This document shows positions 43,957 to 55,219 of a stretch of 64,000 nt of DNA, piece by piece (the first letter of the stretch is position 1; the number at the start of each line of letters is the position of its first letter). The DNA lies in contig JAFJTR010000001.1 of the NCBI GenBank assembly GCA_022559985.1, positions 310,001 through 374,000 of the forward strand, written 5' to 3'. The notes below the pieces were generated by a model. It was not told where the DNA came from and did no database searches. It worked only from the letters and a program-made list of their open reading frames with translations. Both the position numbers and the translations under genes were made by a program. The stretch is from Parastagonospora avenae f. sp. tritici 18332-5. Its lineage: Eukaryota > Ascomycota > Dothideomycetes > Pleosporales > Phaeosphaeriaceae.

Positions 43957-45523
43957 TTGCACGTTGACACTTTCTCTTCTTCTCTGCTCCTCTTTGGAGA
44001 TTTGCATTTTACACTTTTTATTTTCGATTATCCTTTCAGTGACGGCCGAAACAAAAGAATCAGTAAATGTCCCCGCACCTCTCGGACTTTAAACTCCGAC
44101 AGCGCGGCCGGGCTCCATCACATTTAGAATTTTTACTAGTCGCATTCCTTCCAGCGACGGCGTTTTGTATCCAGGTCGAATTTCCTTAGCGAGCAAAGAT
44201 ATCCCGCAACAGCGAAGGAGCTGGTCTTTGGGTTGGCGTAACATGACGGTTGACCTGATTCGAGGTCTCTAATGGGCGGGATATGTTTGGCATGGTGTTT
44301 CCTGTGGCATTGCTTGCGCGGTCGTGTGCTGTACAGTATACCCTGGATTTACCATCTCCTCTCTAGACGGTTGGTTGAGTGGCGGTGACTAGCATCGCAG
44401 GTAGATAGTAGCGCGTGGAGACACGGTTGTGTGTTGTTGAAACAAACAAGTGTAATATCAATAATGGTCTTCTTGATACCTGTGATATTTCTCTGTCGAG
44501 CAGTAAAAAGCGGAAGAATGCAGTTCGCAAGCATGGCAGAGCACATTGGCAACTAAGAAATAAAGCTACACGCGAACGATCGCGATGGAGGCTTGTCGTA
44601 GTAGTAGGTTCGCAGCAAGTGACAAAAAAAGAACTCCAACGTCTAAAAAAAAGTGCAAAAATACCAGTCGATACCCCAGCCCACACTTGCCCCCCAACCC
44701 TCGTGGGAGTAATCCAGCGCCGCCGTCCCATGGTGAATACCCGACTGCAGAATTTCTTCCCTCGTCTGATTGTATTCATTGCTTAGGTCCATCCAGCATC
44801 ATTAGTTACCTAAATGAGTGAAGTGGACACCACAGGACTCGAACTGGGCTCCTGCAAGGGTAGTGGCAGGGAGGTGAGTGTGGATGACGGTGCACCTTCT
44901 GGTGAAGACCCGTTACAGGTAGCAAAAGTGAAGAACTGGATGCAATATATAGTAAATGCTGTGAGCTGGTAACTATGACCTGTTGGATACTTGGACATCG
45001 CCCAGTGTGGACGCTGCTCCACAGTTACGCGAGTGGAGTCGTAGGCGGCAGAGCCGGGTGCATGGATTATGTGCGTTCAGGCTGCGCGCGCGCCGCGGCA
45101 CGTCAAAAAGCAGTAACTACTGCATTAACATTTGCACACACTGTCTATGTCTGCGACACTGTTAGGAAATGACTATGATATTTTGAGCAGCTTGAGATGA
45201 GTTTAAAGGTCCATTAGCACGTCGCCAGGCATTGGAAAAGCTTTGAACAGGTTCATGGATGCAGGCTTAGCTGTAGCTTTGAAGCTTTTTGACAGCTACG
45301 ATTTTGTGCGCTATCTGAAGAAGAGCAGATACAACAACACAAGCGGGAATAAAGTGGATTTCGGGGCTTAATCATGCACGCTGTCATAACCCCTGGACCA
45401 GACTTGCTGCGTCATCGATGGGGGAAGTTCGCCTTCCGAGGGCCACCATGACGATAAGTGCTGGAGTACCCCACTAAGTAAAGGAAGCAACGACGACGTC
45501 AAACTTGCATCCTTGAACCTAAA
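43957..45523. other. intergenic, gene-poor 1.6 kb
   Basis: This interval lies between two tandem plus-strand genes. One 52-codon ORF (44814-44972) contains a consensus donor and acceptor, described under findings. No supported gene. Poly-A-rich tracts occur around 44625-44660. Confidence 0.5.
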
Positions 45524-46612
45524 ATGTTTACATCCAAAGCTTCTCGTTCAATCCGCAACGCTCCTACTACACGACTTGCGCAAGTAACTCGACATATACA
45601 ACCACAATCGCAAACCAGAATGGCGCACAACGGAACCACGTTCAAGCTCAATACTGGAGCTCAGATCCCAGCCATTGGGTTTGGTACCTGGCAGGACAAG
45701 GACGCTCAAGAACCGTACGTGAAGAACCATTCTCTTTGAGATTGAGGCTGACTTATCCATAGTGCCGTCACGATCGCTCTCAAGGCCGGCTACCGTCACA
45801 TCGACACAGCGCGCATCTATGGCACCGAAGCTGCCGTTGGTAGCGCGATCAAGAAGTCCGGCGTTCCTCGCGAAGAGATTTTTATCACCACAAAGCTTTG
45901 GAACAACTCGCACCACCCCGATGACGTCGAGCAGGCTCTCGATGCTTCTCTCAAAGACCTGGGTATCGACTCGGTTGACTTATATCTTGCTCACTGGCCG
46001 AGCCCTTTCGCACGAGGCGACGAGATGTTCCCCAAGGATAGCGATGGCAAGGTCAAGACCGGCGACACCGACTACGTCGACACATACAAGGCGATGGAAG
46101 CGTGTGTAGCTTCAGGCAAGGCTAAGGCGATCGGTGTTTCGAACTTCAGTAAAGCAGAATTGGAGCGCTTGATCAAGGAGACCAACATTGTGCCCGCTGT
46201 ACATCAGATTGAGATGCACCCATATCTCCAGCAACATTCGTTCGCAGAGTTCCACAAGCAGAAGGGCATCCATGTCACTCACTACTCGCCTTTTGGCAAC
46301 CAAAACGAAATTTACGACTCAGGAAAGGGCATGGGCAAGCTGATGGACGACCCAGTGCTTGTCGAGATTGGCAAGAAGCACGGAAAAACAGGAGCGCACG
46401 TCGCGCTAGCATGGGGAATCGCAAAGGGCCATTCCGTCATCCCCAAGTCCAAGACTGAGAGCCGCATCAAGTCGAACCTCGAGGGTGATTTTGCGTTGCC
46501 GCAAGAGGATGTCGCCAAGATCGATGCAATCGACAAGAAGTTGCGTTTCAACGACCCGTCGAAGTCGTTCAGATGGAACTTCTACGCCGACTTGGACGGC
46601 AAGAAGAACTAG
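45524..46612 (+). CDS. aldo-keto reductase (glycerol dehydrogenase/Gcy1-like)
   Basis: Exons 45524-45714 and 45763-46612 (intron 48 bp) encode 346 residues. The AKR tetrad is complete: Asp78 and Tyr83 in HIDTARIYG, Lys108 in TTKLWN and His141 in LAHWP. The C-terminal NADPH site is IPKSKTESRIKSN. It should be an NADPH-dependent reductase of small aldehydes or ketones such as glyceraldehyde or dihydroxyacetone; the exact substrate is not determinable. The first 32 residues are an Arg/Ser/Thr/Gln-rich extension without acidic residues, and a second Met at 33 (MAHNGTTFKLN) gives the standard cytosolic N-terminus. Confidence 0.92.
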
Positions 46613-46958
46613 GTGTCGAGCGTTGTTTGGACGCACAAGGTATTGCTAGACAAGCGCATTCCTAGGGTCATAACATTAGGACGGGTGGAACATCGCTGGG
46701 AATGATACCTGCAAGAATCCATGTATTCTTACACAGCCTCTTTGTGTTCTTGTGTTCTTATGTCCTTCTGCTGTGATCGCGACTATCCACTGATACCTCT
46801 CGCTCGTGATCTAGGTCTTACGGTAGGGCGGTCTTGGATGCACAATCTGGGGTAAGAGTCACTTAAAGGGATGCAAAGGCGGTTGTGTATCTCAACTGTA
46901 CGAGGAAGATCTACCGCTGTCCTGTATCTGACGACTCGCATTCTGAACCACAGTATCT
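46613..46958. other. intergenic, no feature seen
   Basis: This 346 bp interval between the reductase gene and the pseudogene includes T-rich sequence probably belonging to the reductase 3' UTR. Confidence 0.5.
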
Positions 46959-48581
46959 ATGCTTAAACCCTCTTTTCCAGATGACGCAAAACTACAACTT
47001 TCCATAGTTATGTCGCAGTCCGCATCAACAAACCACGGAAAGAAAGGCGATCATGAAGGAGATGCATTCATCGTGGAAGAAAGGAGCATGCCTGATGTTG
47101 TGCGGACCAAGAAGACGAGAATACTACCACTGGCGACACTCTCCGCTTTGATCATATCCAGCCTCTGCATCGTGAGCAGCGTTGTTACAGTGTATTACTC
47201 CAACGGCAAGGCGGTTAGGAACTGGATACCCAATGGCCCAGCAGTCGACCCCTCCGTGCTTCTGGCCATAGTCAACAGCTTTCTGGCTATCTCACTCAAG
47301 AACGTGTTCTTCGCGGGTATCACTATCAAATGGTGGCGTACATACTACAGTGGTACAGAGCTGGCCAATTTACATTATGTCTGGAATCATGGAAAGGGAA
47401 ATGGCATAGGCAACATGGTCAAGCCATTCCTCACAAGTTCATAGGCTCGGCATGTGCTATCAGTTTTCGCCATCGTAACTATCACGGGCTTTTCTGATGG
47501 GCCCCTTCTGCAGCGGTCGTTGAAAACTGTCATTATGCACCGCGTCCAGAACTTTACGTCGGACACGATGTTGCCACCGAAAATCACCGACGGATGCGCT
47601 GGTACGGTCGACAACGCATCTCCTGCACGGACATTTGCCTCTAGTGGTCTCGATGAGGTCCTCGTCGACTGGTATAATAACTGCACGGAAACTTGGTCAT
47701 GGGGCTGTGCTGGAAGCTGCGCAGGCGTTGTTGTGGCCGCCGGAGTGGTGCTCAATTGCAGCACAGGAGTTTCCACGAACATTGACTTGCTGTCTCCATA
47801 GAACGGCAATGCGACACTTTTCAGCGTTTCTTTCGATAGGACTGTATCACTGTACGATCAGAGCCGCAACAGTCGAGTATGACACTATTTTTTTCCGACT
47901 CGGCCAGGCTGAATCCGTCTCGCGTTCCGAAGCTTTCATCCGTGTATGTATCGAACGGTGACCTGCCAACCCCCGATGGTACCCCTGCTGGCCCACTATC
48001 TGCACTGGACTACTTTAGTCACTACTATCTGCGGTCTGTTGTAACTTTGGGAGTAAGAACAGTGAACGAGTCAGCTGGCTGGGAACCTCTCACAGGGTTG
48101 CTTGGGCAAGTATTTTCGGAAGCCTCGGAAGGCGAGAACTCATCCTGCGTGTTTCAATGGCAGAATGCGACGGACTCTATCATACACGATATACACGATG
48201 TGATGTTCCGAATCGCAGTGTACAATTCCATGGGTATGCGAACCTGTCCTTCATAAAGCATACCGAATACTGATGGCGGCAGGTAATGAGACCGGAGATA
48301 CAAGAATATGGACAGATACATGCGACGAACTAGCTTACCAAGCCGACTAACAATTCCTATGGCTAGCTGTAATAATGATGCTTTCAGGCACCGTCGCTGC
48401 AACGTGTCTCTTCTGGGGCTATTGGAGACTGGATCGACAAGTGACTTTGAGCCCCCTGGAAACTGGCTGTGCACTTGTAAGCGTGCTAAAGACTTGCGCT
48501 CCACCGTCTTCAGAGTCAAAGATGGCAATTGAAGAGTTACTAGAGTCAATTGGGGACAGAAAACTTAAGAAGTTGGATTAA
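46959..48581 (+). pseudogene. decayed fungal multi-pass membrane protein gene
   Basis: Coding-looking sequence continues through three in-frame stops and one frame change. Block 1 (46959-47441; first Met 46959 or 47010) has two TM helices (LATLSALIISSLCIVSSVV) and ends at TAG 47442-47444. The same frame resumes at once with ARHVLSVFAIVTITG to a second TAG at 47799-47801, then reads on (NGNATLFSVSFD) until TGA 47880. The frame shifts near 47879 and a glycosylated-ectodomain-like block follows. A plausible intron at about 48233-48281 joins NETGDTRIWTDTCDEL, then TAA, then in-frame FLWLAVIMM, a last TM helix and WGYWRLDRQVTLSPLE. Many N-x-S/T sites suggest a plasma-membrane protein. The family (TM - ectodomain - TM) is common in filamentous fungi but I cannot name it. 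The small separate ORFs are fragments of this one gene. Confidence 0.75.
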
Positions 48582-49497
48582 GGAATGACGAAAGAACTGA
48601 TCGCAACCTTTTCATTCTCTCTTCCATTACGACTGTCCGTATATTCCTCTATTATTTATACACTTGTCTTTAACTAGGTTTGTCGCTCTAAGTTTGCTTC
48701 TGCTGTAGTAGTAATATGCCATTACTACTACGGTTCCTCGAATATGACCAATATCTCGCAGCGCAATGTCCTTCGTGTACAAATTCACTGTGCCCAACTC
48801 CACAAGTATGCAAACCATGCTCTCTAAAAGTGTCTTCATCAACTCATGAGAGGAGGCAGAACCACCTTACCTTCTACTCCAACATCTCCCGCTTCTCATC
48901 AGCTTTCTTATCACGTTTTCTACCACCTTTCTCGCCAGCCCACCTCATCTTCACTCCAGAATCTCCCATCTTTACTCCAACATTTTATCATCTTTGCTCC
49001 AACATCTCCTCGTCGTCAAAATTTCTATCGCCTTTCTCACCCAAACCACCTAAGCTCCCATCTAGCTTCTCATACACTACTTCTACAGCCCTCACCTACA
49101 GCAACGCCAAAGTCCTCAACCGCCGTTTCTACTTCTGCTGAACAGCTAGTGACACTATTAAGGCGCGAGATTTCAGTGCACAATAATTGCATACTAGGAG
49201 AGAAATTTTGGGCGTGGATCAGCATCAGATCTATTCTGTGGGGGTTGTCCGACTGGCTATAAGTCGAACATGAGCGGAAATCTAAACAGGCATGGGAAGA
49301 ACTTCATAGCTAACAAATCTTAAACGAGCCTATCGCGATGCCTGATCTAAGGCTTCTATCATTTGATCGGATGTTACACACGCACATAAACGTGCCTCCC
49401 GGTAAGTAAGTATAGTGGAGTACTCACAATCATTCCACTAAAGTATTTAAGGTATATCTGCAATTACATCTACCCTACCCATCCCCACCCCCCCTCA
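48582..49497. other. intergenic with pyrimidine-rich degenerate repeats
   Basis: From about 48865 to 49090 the + strand is C/T-rich and contains irregularly spaced copies of a CTCCAACATCTCC-like unit (near 48877, 48975 and 48996, with a looser one near 48950). The 141-codon ORF over it is Ser/Pro/Phe-rich because of the repeat and is not called a gene. Confidence 0.55.
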
Positions 49498-51361
49498 TCA
49501 GTTCATCTTCCCCTTCCTCCTCCCCAACCACCTCCTCCCCCCCTCAAACACAATCCGACTCCAACTCCTCTGCACAATCGTGCCCTGTAACGTGCCCGAG
49601 AACCAACTAAACGCAAACAGCAGCGCGACACTAACCCCAAACACCACGCCAAAGCACCACCAATAGTTGAATATCTCAAACTCTGTGCCTTTGAACTGGA
49701 TGCTAAAGTACCCCGTCATGAGCGTCACGGGCGTGAAGAGGATTGTGATTTTGGCGAGCAGGAGAGTGACCCATGTGAGCCGCTCGACGGAGAAGGATTC
49801 TTTGATCGCGATCAGGTTGAAGTTCATCATTACGAGGGAGTCTTTTTGTGCGAGGCATTCTTCGATTTCACTGAGCGCGTACAGCAGTATCCGGTCCTTG
49901 AGGCGCTCAAACCGTACCTTCGCCGCCGAACTCAGACTCACGCCCAGCAGACTGTCCGCTTCGGGGACCATGGGACCGTGGCTGGGATTGACGTTTGGGA
50001 GTTCGGAAACGAAGGATTCGGCGCCGGACATGATGTGCGAGTTCTTGAGGGATGCGAGGGTGGCTTCTTGTTTTTTGAGGATGCGCTCGATTATTAGCAT
50101 GTAGCTGTGGTAGACGCGTTTGAGCACGGCGAGTTGGCAGCCGATGTGGTGGAGTTGGTCGATGTGGGTTAGGTCGGCTTTAACGAGCATTTCTTGACGC
50201 TGGGAAGGGTGAGTAGGGTGAAGATGGAGGGTAGGGGGTGGGGGACTTACCAGGCGATCTAGTTCGGCGGCATAGCCGTGATCTCGTTTGGAGATTAGAT
50301 TGAAGGTCGTGCCCCAGTCTTCGAAGAGGTAGTAGAAGAGTAGACCTGGTGCATCCGTTGGACGGTGGGCAGTTTCCTCTTCGCTATTACCAACTCGGTG
50401 ACGAATCGGCAGCTGAATCAGTGCTGTATCTCGCAGTGGGGTTGGCGCTTTCGTCAGCTGTCGGAAGACGTTCACAAGATTCCTTCGCGTTGTGTAAAGC
50501 ATCTTGAGGTCTTCAACTCGTAGATCGCCATTGCCGAACGGATACGGGTCCTCCGATACAGAAATGACAGTCTTGTCTTCGCAGAGGAGAAGCCAGTTCC
50601 AGACGCGCTTACCGTGAGGAACATCTCTGCCTCTATCTGCTTCATCATTATGCTCATCCTCTGGCGGTTTGGTGCGAACATTGTGAAGTGAGTTGTATCC
50701 CAGACAGACGACTGTATGAACGTCAGCGCCTCAGTTCCGTATTCTCCTCGGTTTTTGACTCACATCTCCTGCCCCAGTCGACCGTACTCCAATGCCACAC
50801 ATCATTCACTAGCTGATAGTGACTTAAATCCTGCACCATCTCCAGCTGCGTAGAATGCATCAGGTCCGTCATCCCAATACTCTCCTCGCTCGCCAGACTC
50901 TGCTTCACCCTCGCCGACTTGCCCGAAACCCGCGATCTCAGCGTCGAAGAGCTCTTCTTCCTTCTCAGCGACTGACTCCTCGGCGGACATGGATCACTCC
51001 TCATCATGCCAAGTAGTCGAGGCGTGAAATCAAAGTGCTGGCCCAGGACCTTGAGCAGGTCTTTCTGATTATAAGGCATCCAGATGTTGATCCATCGAGT
51101 ATGAAGCTGCGGAGGGCGCGGCGAGTGTAGAAGCTTAGAGTAAGACTGTGCATCTAGATCGAATGCGCAGAAAGCGTCTCCTTCACCAAAATCGAGGCAG
51201 AAATTGCTGCTCTTGGGGTTCCGCGTCTGCCTATCGAAAAGATCAAAGTTTCGCTCATTGTCGAAGTTGCGGAAGCAGTGCTGAATGTTCTCATCACCTA
51301 GATCGTTGTAGTAAGCTGGGAGGTCTTCTGCAGGCGACGAGGGTCGAAAAGGGCCTGCCAT
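49498..51361 (-). CDS. CorA-like membrane protein lacking the GMN motif
   Basis: Exons 51361-50764, 50711-50251 and 50199-49498 encode 586 residues; introns are 52 and 51 bp with matching phases. The large N-terminal part is cytosolic (WGRRFVCLGYNSLHNV spans intron 1). A helical region (VERLTWVTLL preceded by FNLIAIKES) leads to two C-terminal membrane helices at about 495-521 and 531-552, the arrangement of the CorA/Mrs2/ZIP12 superfamily. At the end of helix 1, where transporters have GMN, the sequence is MTGYFSIQF. The tail is basic (GRRKGKMN). Fungal CorA-like proteins of this type are widespread; transport of Mg2+ or other cations is therefore uncertain. It lies upstream of ppn1 on the same strand. 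Confidence 0.8.
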
Positions 51362-51960
51362 GACGGATAATACGGCGTTGACGAGGATGAGTGTGGGGAA
51401 GCGAGGGCATGATTTTGACGAGGGTCTGTTCTGAGCGAGGTCCCTGGTGATGGGAGCTCGTGCAAGGCCATTTTCGGTAGTGTGTCTTGTGTGGGAGCCT
51501 CATGTTGATGGTCACGCGACGCGACGACGACCCATTCAGGCAGACGGTCTTGCACGTCCCGAGTTCAAGTCCGATGGCAGATGGCTGTGCAACTTAAGTG
51601 ATCACCGACGCGATCACCGCGCAAAAACACATCAGAGAGCTCGTAAGACGGGCGCAAATGTGGTGTGCGAGCACTCCCGTGGTATTTGTGGATGTACATG
51701 GTCGTCTGACAGCGACTTGGCTAACCTCCCTAGTAGCATCATCACATGCTCTGACACACTATGCAAATACCATGAAGATCAAGGCTCCCCTGAAATCAGC
51801 CAATGTATGCAGAACACCAATATCTACGATGCAAGATCCCGTGTCCTATGATGCACGCTAATCCTCAAATGCGCGAATAAAAATACAATAATGCTAAGGG
51901 CGCATCCACAGCCCTGGGTATCGCGCAGCCCTCCTACAACGCCACTCATGCGAATATGTC
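51362..51960. promoter_or_regulatory. intergenic: ppn1 3' end to CorA-like gene start
   Basis: This 599 bp interval has no supported gene. Both flanking genes are on the minus strand, so it holds the promoter of the CorA-like gene (side near 51362) and the 3' flank of ppn1. Confidence 0.45.
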
Positions 51961-54272
51961 TCATAGCTCCAAGATCTCCTGTGGACTCTCCTCTAGTTCA
52001 TCTGCCGCGCTGAACACCTGTTTGATCTCGTGTGGATTCATGGTGCTAACGAATGCTCTCCTGACAAAGGTGTACCATTCCTTGGATGCGTTGCGGTGTT
52101 TCTTCTTGTGTCCCTTCTTTTTCTTGTGTTTCTTGCCTAGTTCTTCGACGTCCTCGTCTTCTGGGTCGAAATCGTCCTCCGAAGGTGTGTCATCAATCAC
52201 CATCTTCTCGTCGAGCTCGCCCTCGCTTTCTTCAACGTCAGCTGCCTTCGAACCAGTCTGCCCGATCTTCCGCGCGTATTCCACCCATCGTCTAACCGTG
52301 AGGTCTGGAAACTTCCGGTCGTTCTTAGTGTCGTACTCGACCTCGTAGGAAAACTTGTTCGGATGCGGCTCCGGCCGTGGCTGCTTGCCCTGATGCTTTC
52401 CATGCTTGCCTTCTTTCCAGCGACTACTCTCAATCTGACCATCTTCCGTGACGTTTAACCCAAACATCGTCTGAGGCGAATTCATATTTGGTGAGGCCCC
52501 ATCCCCGTTTTCGACGAAGTCGTTGTTGATATGCGTGAGGTTGGCAAAATATTGGGTGTATCGGGTCCATGTGAAGGTTTGAGGGGAGTAGGCGGGTCCA
52601 GGCGGCGATGATTGGGAGGGACCTTCTGGAACCTTGAACTTGTACTTCCGAGGATGTTTCTTGTGCTTCTTCTTTTTCCTCATTGCAGTCTCAACATCCT
52701 GCAGGCACTCACCCTCGTCGTCAAAATCCTCGCCATCGACCAGTGGCCTTTGGCGAGACAGCGAAGAGACCGACTTCGGCTTGCTGTCACTGGAAGAAAT
52801 ATCGCTAGCGTCTAGACCAGTGATGTTGTACTCGACGATGCGGAGTGTGGGGAAGTAGTTCGGCACAACGCTAGGTGCAACATGGCTGATACTGTAGCGT
52901 TCCGCGAACTTGCCGCCGATCATGTCAAGGTACTTCTTCTTGTCGTCTTTGTCTTTCTTGCCTTTATTCGATTTCTTGCTGGACTTGGACGGAGGTGCTG
53001 GTAGTTGCGCCCACGCCTCCCTCAAGTCAAGCAAGTAATCAGATGCCGAAGCAACAGTGACTTCGCCATCTTCATACAGCTGAACACCATTCTCCTCTTC
53101 CAGTCTTTCCATCTGGCTACCACTAGCCATTCTCCCTTTCTCGGCGTCTTTGCTGATCTCATCGAAATCTTGTAGCATGAAGTGGTCGATGTTCATATGT
53201 CCATACAAGCCACCCACGACCACATCGCGGAACTGGCGTGTCCAAAGTGTGTATTTTTGCCAGCACGTCTCGTCCCAGCTCTCCTTGCTATCGACCCGCG
53301 CGGGTGGCACATGGCCCATGAGGATCGCCTTCATGCCGCGATCGCGGAGGATCTGCAGCTGGATGCGCAGCCATTCCATGTGCTCGTAGCCTGGTTCATG
53401 CTTGTTCGCGCAGCCATCGACGGCGGAGTTTGACGAGAAGAAGAATCTGGCGTACGAATGAGCAATCTGGAATGATTCGGTAGTAAATCGGACGAGGGAC
53501 CGCTTACATGGTATTCAAGCTGATGACGGCCAGCTTCCTCGGCACCACCTCAACACTAAACCACCCGCCCTGGGAAAACTGATGTCTCTGCTCCTCAGGA
53601 ATCATCCCCCTCCACACATCCAGGTACTTCTTCGTCCAGCGATTCGGCCCCGCGAGGAAAATGTTGTGCGGCATGATGTCGTTGTTGCCAAACGTCGGCA
53701 CCACCGGTATCGCCCACTGGTCCACGTCGCCATGCTTGTCTTCGCTCTTGCCAAAGACTTCGGCAAACTTGGCGACCATATATTCATTCTGCTTGATGAC
53801 TTGCTTGGGTGTTCGGGGCAGTTCTTCGTCGTTGTCGTGCCGCGCCGAGTCGCCCGTCCAGATGACGAAGTCGATATCATGTTTTATGTTCTCTTCAATC
53901 CATTGGAAGGTCTGGTTTATCAGTGAGTAGGGCGAGTCGCAGCCTGATGTTTCTGCGCCATATATGCCTGCGGGTCCGCGATGGCGGTGGCATGCTGCGT
54001 CGGATGTGGTGCTCGAGTATGTCTTGTAGAAGGGATCGGGATGGAAGTCTGCACGCCCTGGGTCAATCTTGCGTTCGCAATCAAGCTGATAGGTCCCCGC
54101 ACTCACCCGTGATATGCAGGAACTTGCCCGTCAACTTGCGGCCCTGGACGCTGGGTTTGCTGTCGTCACTCGGCTGTGCGGTACGGCTGCCTCCTGCGCC
54201 TGCGCTAGGCGGGGCAGCATGGGAGCTTCCCCAAAGAAGCAGCCCGCAGACCAGGCCACCGCGTCGCAACAT
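51961..54272 (-). CDS. ppn1: endopolyphosphatase (vacuolar PPN1 type)
   Basis: Exons 54272-54107, 54048-53508 and 53446-51961 encode 730 residues; introns are 58 and 61 bp. The N-terminus MLRRGGLVCGLLLWGSSHAA is a signal/anchor segment. The calcineurin-like metallophosphatase core shows ITDFHPDPFY (intron 1 falls in this Asp motif), DFVIWTGDSARHD, FGNNDIMPHN and, after intron 2, ILMGHVPP and GLYGHMN. These give the metal-binding Asp, Asn and His ligands. A long C-terminal half contains several Lys/His runs (RKKKKHKKHPRK; KKHKKKKGHKKKH). The enzyme cleaves long inorganic polyphosphate chains inside the vacuole in yeast; the same is inferred here. Lysine-rich tracts might bind polyphosphate. 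Confidence 0.93.
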
Positions 54273-55219
54273 GGAGAAGCGAGATGGGAGCGCGTAGTCG
54301 GTGGATTTGCGCTCGAGACGCGAGTTTGGATGTGCACTGACTGACGGCGGGATCGCAGGTTTCTAATAGCGCTCCAAGCCTCTGTCTGGTATGTACCGTG
54401 ATGGCGCCAGCCAAACAAGCACTGCGCGACAGAAAAGCCACATGAAGCAACGTGCTTCTGCTATCCTTGCCATTGGACGTCACCCGAGCCGGCCCTTTTC
54501 TCACCGTGCGCTCCACACCCACACATACTCGTCCAAGGTCATCTGTCCTGTGAAGTGAGGCAATCACTCGTGTGACGCTGTCGATCTAGTCTCATTAGTT
54601 CCCAAGGTATGCATGTCATTCCGTTGAACTTCGTATGTCCTTTGTTGGACACCTACCATGGTCGACATTTTAGTGGCGCTCTGGTATCCAAGCCACAGCG
54701 GGTCGTGCCAGCGGACCAGCATGCGGGATTTTGACATCTGGAGGTCGCGTGACTGTGCATCTCTACACCGCTTGCCAGGGCTCTAGAGATACTCATGTCA
54801 AGACAAACACGAGGCACATGTTTCAAGTAATGTATTGACGCTTTGTCATTTTGCGGTGTCTACGCAAAGTACCGTCGTAGGAATAGCAGACGTACTCAAC
54901 ACACCTCCCTCCTGAAGCCTTGTATAAAAAAAAAAGGCGCACACACTACGTGCTTCGTCGCTCGATATCGTCTGCCATTCACTGGCTGATCATGCGACAT
55001 GAAAAGACCGGTTCCGTGGAACCACGATCGCCGAAGCCATCTATGCAATAAAGAAACCCATGAATACACACATTGACCGGGACTAATCATGTAAAACTAG
55101 TCCAACAGGACCCGAACACCAACGCTATGCTTTCGCACTCCTGTATGCCGTTGTAAATCAAAATAACTCCTGTATGATGCGATGGTATATGTGATGATGA
55201 TTGGTGTGTGCCACGCAGC
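54273..55219. other. intergenic, no supported gene
   Basis: This 0.95 kb interval lies between the ppn1 start and the chd1 3' end (both minus). It contains the ppn1 promoter and the chd1 3' UTR. An A-run occurs at about 54926-54937. No RNA gene was recognised. Confidence 0.5.

Noticed and set aside
43144..44007. 287-codon minus-strand ORF
   Set aside because: Antisense to the PPR exon; a shadow of its codon usage.
44349..44779. 138-codon minus-strand ORF
   Set aside because: Arg/Thr/Leu-rich with no domain; lies in an A-rich intergenic stretch.
44820..44860. GTTCGAGTCC-like B box on the minus strand
   Set aside because: No complementary T stem or acceptor stem can be drawn around it.
48716..49141. 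141-codon Ser/Pro/Phe-rich ORF as a secreted effector
   Set aside because: No signal peptide; the composition comes from a pyrimidine-rich repeat.
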